From Clostridiales bacterium (GTDB taxonomy: Bacteria; Bacillota; Clostridia; Oscillospirales; Oscillospiraceae), in assembly GCA_004555655.1 (NCBI GenBank), contig SFHJ01000045.1:1-17079 (forward strand): DNA of 17,079 bases. The letters are read 5' to 3'. Numbering within the stretch: the first letter of the stretch is position 1; each line of letters begins with the position of its first letter. Below are positions 14,421-17,079 of the stretch, piece by piece. The notes below the pieces were generated by a model, which did not search any database, was not told where the DNA came from, and worked only from the letters and a program-made list of their open reading frames with translations. Both the position numbers and the translations under genes were made by a program.

Positions 14421-15614
14421 ATGAAATATTCTTCCAAGGTTCAGCGCTGCTTTCAGTCCCCGATGCGGAAATTCCACCCCTATGCGGTTGCGGCGGCGGC
14501 TGCCGGCAAGACAATCTATCACCTGAACATCGGCCAGCCGGACGTTGAGACGCCGCCCGCGTTCTTTGAGGCCATCCGCAAGTTCCACCAGCCGGTGCTG
14601 GCCTACGCGCCCTCGCCCGGCCTTCCGGAGCTGATCGATGCCATTGTCCGCTACTACAAAAAGATCGGCGTTTCGATCACGGCCGACGACGTACTCATCA
14701 CCACCGGCGGCAGCGAGGCGCTGCAGTTCGTGTGCAACTGTATTCTCGACGACGGCGACGAGATCATCCTGGCCGAGCCCTTCTATTCCAATTACAACAC
14801 GTTTATTTCCAGCACCGGCGCGTCGATCCATCCGCTGCACACCAGCCCCGCCGACGGCTATTTCTACGCCGACCGCGCGAAGATCGAAGCGGCCATCAAC
14901 CCGCACACGCGCGCCATCCTCATCACGAACCCCGGCAACCCCACCGGCACGGTGCTCACGCGCGACGAGATGCAGATGATCCTCGAGATATGCGTGCAGC
15001 ATGACCTCTTCCTGATCGCCGACGAGGTCTACCGTGAATTTGTCTATTCCGACGAGCCGCTTGCCTCGTTCGCGCAGCTGCCGGGCGGGGAGGAGCACGT
15101 CGTGCTCATCGACTCCGTGTCCAAGCGCTTTTCGGCCTGCGGCGCGCGCGTGGGCTGCATCGTCAGCCGCAACCGCGAGCTGATGGCGCAGGCGCTCAAG
15201 TACTGCCAGGCGCGGCTGTCGGTCGCCACGCTCGACCAGATTGCGGCCGCCGCGCTGTATTCCGTCGGGCCGGAATATTTCGAGGCCGTGCGCGCGGAGT
15301 ACAAGCGCCGCCGCGATACCGTGGTGAGAAAGCTGGCCGGGATTCCCGGCGTGGTGTGCCAGTGCCCCAAGGGCGCGTTCTATCTGATGGCGGCGCTGCC
15401 CATCGACGACGCGGAGAAGTTCCAGCGGTGGCTGCTGGAGGAATTTGACGACAACGGCGACACGGTCATGTTCGCTGCGGGCGGCGGGTTCTACCAGTCG
15501 CGTGAACGCGGACGCAACGAGATCCGCATCGCCTACGTCAAGGAGCAGCACGCGCTCGAGCGGGCGATGGATCTTCTGGCGCTGGGCATCCAACAGTATA
15601 ACGAGACGCATTGA
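14421..15614 (+). CDS. PLP-dependent aminotransferase, class I/II (aspartate-aminotransferase-like)
   Basis: A 397-residue fold-type I aminotransferase. The visible PLP-site landmarks are TNPGNPTG (169-176), ADEVY (200-204; D201 binds the pyridine nitrogen), SVSKRFS (232-238; K235 forms the Schiff base) and GARVG (241-245). The length fits the class. Relatives transfer amino groups between amino acids and 2-oxo acids such as 2-oxoglutarate; the amino donor cannot be told from the sequence. ATG 14421 follows AAAAGGAGAGG; the longer in-frame ATG at 14364 lies in the leader structure. It is monocistronic, with hairpins and a strong terminator (15681-15718) after it. Control through the leader is inferred. 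Confidence 0.93.
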   Translation: MKYSSKVQRCFQSPMRKFHPYAVAAAAAGKTIYHLNIGQPDVETPPAFFEAIRKFHQPVLAYAPSPGLPELIDAIVRYYKKIGVSITADDVLITTGGSEALQFVCNCILDDGDEIILAEPFYSNYNTFISSTGASIHPLHTSPADGYFYADRAKIEAAINPHTRAILITNPGNPTGTVLTRDEMQMILEICVQHDLFLIADEVYREFVYSDEPLASFAQLPGGEEHVVLIDSVSKRFSACGARVGCIVSRNRELMAQALKYCQARLSVATLDQIAAAALYSVGPEYFEAVRAEYKRRRDTVVRKLAGIPGVVCQCPKGAFYLMAALPIDDAEKFQRWLLEEFDDNGDTVMFAAGGGFYQSRERGRNEIRIAYVKEQHALERAMDLLALGIQQYNETH

Positions 15615-15619
15615 AAGGT

Positions 15620-15636
15620 GCCCCGCATGGCGGGGC
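15620..15636 (+). terminator. Hairpin directly after the aminotransferase gene
   Basis: GCCCCGC (15620-15626) pairs with GCGGGGC (15630-15636) across ATG. It has no T-run, so it probably only stabilises the 3' end; the real stop is the terminator at 15681. Confidence 0.45.
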
Positions 15637-15637
15637 C

Positions 15638-15691
15638 TGAGGCTGCCGGAAAGCTCCGTCTGGAGCGTTTCGACAGTGGTCTGCGGCCTGC
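15638..15691. repeat. Hairpin repeat, copy 1
   Basis: TGAGGCTGCCGG..CTCCGTCTGGAG..TTTCGACAG then GCGGCCTGC. It closely matches the copy at 16983-17035 and forms a hairpin whose arms meet at GTC. Mismatches with copy 2 are mostly transitions. Confidence 0.7.
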
Positions 15692-15718
15692 AGGTGTGCA
15701 GGCCGCAGTGTGTTTTTT
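15681..15718 (+). terminator. Terminator of the aminotransferase gene
   Basis: CTGCGGCCTGCA (15681-15692) pairs perfectly with TGCAGGCCGCAG (15697-15708) over a GGTG loop and is followed by TGTGTTTTTT. Confidence 0.88.
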
Positions 15719-15790
15719 CCGACCGCGCTGCAGGTGCGGCGCTTTTGAGAAGAAAGCCCTGGATATTGACGAAAAAAACCAAAGTTTTGA

Positions 15791-15819
15791 TTGACAAATA
15801 TTCGAAATCCGGGTATAAT
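15791..15819 (+). promoter_or_regulatory. Consensus sigma-A promoter of the rpsF operon
   Basis: TTGACA (15791-15796), 17 nt, TATAAT (15814-15819): both boxes match consensus with the ideal spacing, as expected for a ribosomal protein operon. The start would be near 15826. Confidence 0.95.
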
Positions 15820-15826
15820 ATTTTGG

Positions 15827-15888
15827 CCTGTGTAACAGGTATATCCTTGCCGCCGGCGCGACCGGCGGCCATACGTCCAAAAGGAGGT
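15827..15888 (+). promoter_or_regulatory. rpsF leader, possible S6:S18 autoregulatory site
   Basis: The leader holds CCTGT/ACAGG (15827-15839) and the strong hairpin GCCGCCGG/CCGGCGGC (15849-15869), then AAAAGGAGGTG (15878-15888). In many Firmicutes the S6:S18 complex binds a leader hairpin with an exposed CCG that mimics its 16S rRNA site. CCG triplets and a hairpin are present here, but I could not confirm the known motif. Confidence 0.4.
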
Positions 15889-15896
15889 GCAACATC

Positions 15897-16193
15897 ATGG
15901 CAAAACTTTCCGCAAAGTACGAGGTCCTCTATGTCATCGATCCCGCGCAGGGTGAAGAAGGCATCGCCGCTCTCGTGGAGAAGTTCAAGGGCATCGTGGA
16001 GGCGCACGGTACTTTGACCAGTGTTGACGAATGGGGCAAGCGCCGTCTGGCCTACCCGATCAACGACCTGACCGAAGGCTACTACGTCTACATGACCTGC
16101 GACGTCAAGCCCGACATGCCCGCGGAACTCGACCGTGTCTTTAAGATCACGGAAGGCATCCTGCGCTCGATCATCGTGGCTGTTGAAGAGTAA
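15897..16193 (+). CDS. rpsF: 30S ribosomal protein S6
   Basis: A 98-residue protein of the usual S6 length. YEVLYVIDPAQGEEGIAALV, EWGKRRLAYPINDLTEGYYV and the final EGILRSIIVAVEE are typical S6 blocks; W and RRLAYPI sit at the conserved beta-strand that packs with S18. S6 and S18 form a dimer on the 30S platform. ATG 15897 follows AAGGAGGTG. It is the first gene of the classic rpsF-ssb-rpsR operon, transcribed from a consensus promoter. Self-control by S6:S18 is known in the family and possible here. Confidence 0.98.
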   Translation: MAKLSAKYEVLYVIDPAQGEEGIAALVEKFKGIVEAHGTLTSVDEWGKRRLAYPINDLTEGYYVYMTCDVKPDMPAELDRVFKITEGILRSIIVAVEE

Positions 16194-16205
16194 GGAGGCT
16201 ATCGC

Positions 16206-16667
16206 ATGCTGAACCACATTGTTCTCATGGGCCGCCTGACGCGCGATCCCGAGCTGCGCCGTACCGGCAGCGGCGTCGCGGTCGCATCTTTCACGCTGGC
16301 TGTTGACCGCGATTACGCGGCACAGGGCGCGGAAAAGGAAACCGATTTCGTCGACATCGTCGCATGGCGCAATACCGCTGAGTTCGTCAGCCGGTATTTC
16401 ACCAAGGGGCGCATGGCCATCGTCTCCGGCCGGCTGCAGATCCGCAACTGGACCGACAAGGACGGCAACAAGCGCCGCTCGGCAGAGGTCGTGGCCGACA
16501 ACGTCTACTTCGGCGACAGCAAGCGCGACGGCGCGTCTGCTCCCGCCGGCTTTGACCAGACGCCCAGCTACGCCGCGCCGCAGCCGTATCAGCAGCCTGC
16601 GCCGCAGGCACCTGCTGCGTCCGGCTTCTCCATGCTCGAAGACGACGATTCCGAGCTTCCGTTCTGA
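16206..16667 (+). CDS. ssb: Single-stranded DNA-binding protein SSB
   Basis: A 153-residue SSB. The OB-fold occupies about 1-105, with MLNHIVLMGRLTRDPELRRT, FTLAVDRDY, DFVDIVAWRNTAEFVSRYF and GRLQIRNWTDKDGNKR. A Pro/Gln-rich disordered linker (about 115-140) leads to the acidic tip ending DDDSELPF, which recruits replication and repair partners. It coats single-stranded DNA as a tetramer. ATG 16206 follows TAAGGAGG, which overlaps the rpsF stop. The gene sits between rpsF and rpsR, as in most Firmicutes. Confidence 0.98.
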   Translation: MLNHIVLMGRLTRDPELRRTGSGVAVASFTLAVDRDYAAQGAEKETDFVDIVAWRNTAEFVSRYFTKGRMAIVSGRLQIRNWTDKDGNKRRSAEVVADNVYFGDSKRDGASAPAGFDQTPSYAAPQPYQQPAPQAPAASGFSMLEDDDSELPF

Positions 16668-16706
16668 ACTTGAACGATTCCACATACTGAGATAGGAGGA
16701 TTCACT

Positions 16707-16946
16707 ATGGCAATGGCGAACGACCGTGTCCATCCGCGTAAGCGCAAGAAGGTCTGCTCCTTCTGCGTCGACAAGGTTGCGCACATCGATTTCAAAGACA
16801 CCGCGAAGCTGCGTCGTTACCTGTCTGAGCGCGGCAAGATCCTGCCCCGCCGCACGACCGGTACCTGCGCCGCCCATCAGCGCCAGCTGACGGTTGCGAT
16901 CAAGCGCGCGCGTCACATCGCTCTGCTGCCCTACGTGGCGGAATAA
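16707..16946 (+). CDS. rpsR: 30S ribosomal protein S18 (zinc-binding form)
   Basis: A 79-residue S18. C17-x2-C20 and C54-x2-H57 form a putative zinc site, so this is the zinc-carrying (C+) version rather than the cysteine-free one. FKDTAKLRRYLSERGKILPR, the R-rich helix and AIKRARHIALLPY are typical of the family. It binds S6 on the 30S platform. ATG 16707 follows AGGAGG at 7 nt. The 39-nt gap after ssb holds only the ribosome site. A strong terminator follows the stop. Confidence 0.98.
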   Translation: MAMANDRVHPRKRKKVCSFCVDKVAHIDFKDTAKLRRYLSERGKILPRRTTGTCAAHQRQLTVAIKRARHIALLPYVAE

Positions 16947-16953
16947 GAAAAGC

Positions 16954-16983
16954 AAAACGCCTGTCCGGATGGACAGGCGTTTT
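16954..16983 (+). terminator. Terminator of the rpsF-ssb-rpsR operon
   Basis: AAAACGCCTGTCC (16954-16966) pairs perfectly with GGACAGGCGTTTT (16971-16983) over a GGAT loop, 7 nt after the rpsR stop. Confidence 0.93.
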
Positions 16984-17035
16984 GAGGCTGTCGAAAAACT
17001 CCTTTGGAGTTTTTCGACAACAGTCCGCGGCCTGC
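16983..17035. repeat. Hairpin repeat, copy 2, at the right edge
   Basis: TGTCGAAAAACTCC (16989-17002) pairs perfectly with GGAGTTTTTCGACA (17006-17019) over TTT, followed by GCGGCCTGC as in copy 1 (15638-15691). A further hairpin, GCTGTCCGCC/GGCGGACAGC (17047-17069), follows. The copies are in the same orientation on either side of the ribosomal operon. No gene is seen after 16946. Confidence 0.75.
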
Positions 17036-17079
17036 TGCGCGCACGAGCTGTCCGCCAAAGGCGGACAGCCTGCACACTT

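Noticed and set aside
14280..17075. A 931-codon open frame on the minus strand across the aminotransferase and the ribosomal operon
   Set aside because: It is antisense to four clear genes, has no ribosome site and its product looks like GC-rich shadow coding (Arg, Ala, Val, His-rich).

Overview
The window is a GC-rich Gram-positive chromosome segment. Strong Shine-Dalgarno sites, sigma-A promoters with 17-nt spacers, a perfect CIRCE element and the rpsF-ssb-rpsR order point to the Firmicutes. The GC-rich codon use, the style of the palindromic intergenic repeats and the small zinc-ribbon and sigma-like proteins suggest Clostridia, probably Oscillospiraceae or a close relative. The taxonomic placement is inference.

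Layout. 1-1690 (minus strand): the 5' part of a small zinc-ribbon gene, then a membrane-anchored CapA-type metallophosphatase with its own promoter and terminator. 1740-1915 is an AT-rich stretch with one doubtful 32-codon frame. 1918-4605 (plus): clpB, with a near-consensus promoter and a perfect CIRCE operator. A bidirectional terminator separates it from a four-gene minus-strand operon (7266 down to 4699): padR, a HAAS/DUF1700-like membrane protein, a DUF4097 beta-repeat membrane protein and a DEDDh exonuclease. All junctions in this operon are ATGA overlaps, and two 12-bp direct repeats lie on its promoter.

7327-8287 is a repeat-rich island. It has a long imperfect hairpin, a back-to-back pair of palindromic repeats, and a 469-bp unit in which about 60-bp terminal inverted repeats bracket a DUF559 (Vsr-like) endonuclease gene broken by one frameshift. 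The left repeat supplies the gene's ribosome binding site and the right repeat encodes its last residues and stop. This is the most interesting item in the window.

8288-10307 (minus): a helix-turn-helix regulator fused to a polytopic membrane domain, with a palindrome over its -10 box, then an orphan Sfp-type phosphopantetheinyl transferase. 10588-11752: a phage-like switch in which three tiny overlapping genes (zinc-ribbon-like, helical, sigma region 4-like) diverge from an XRE repressor over a control region with a 13-bp palindrome and repeated boxes. 11756-14203 (plus): tadA, a SnoaL-like protein and a MATE exporter. 14255-15614: a PLP aminotransferase behind a structured leader with mutually exclusive hairpins. 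15791-16946: the rpsF-ssb-rpsR operon with a consensus promoter and a hairpin leader that may be the S6:S18 autoregulatory site. Two copies of a 53-54-bp hairpin repeat flank this last operon.

Most of the window is housekeeping or regulatory. The mobile-looking parts are the DUF559 repeat unit and the XRE/sigma-like cassette. No tRNA, rRNA or CRISPR array was seen.
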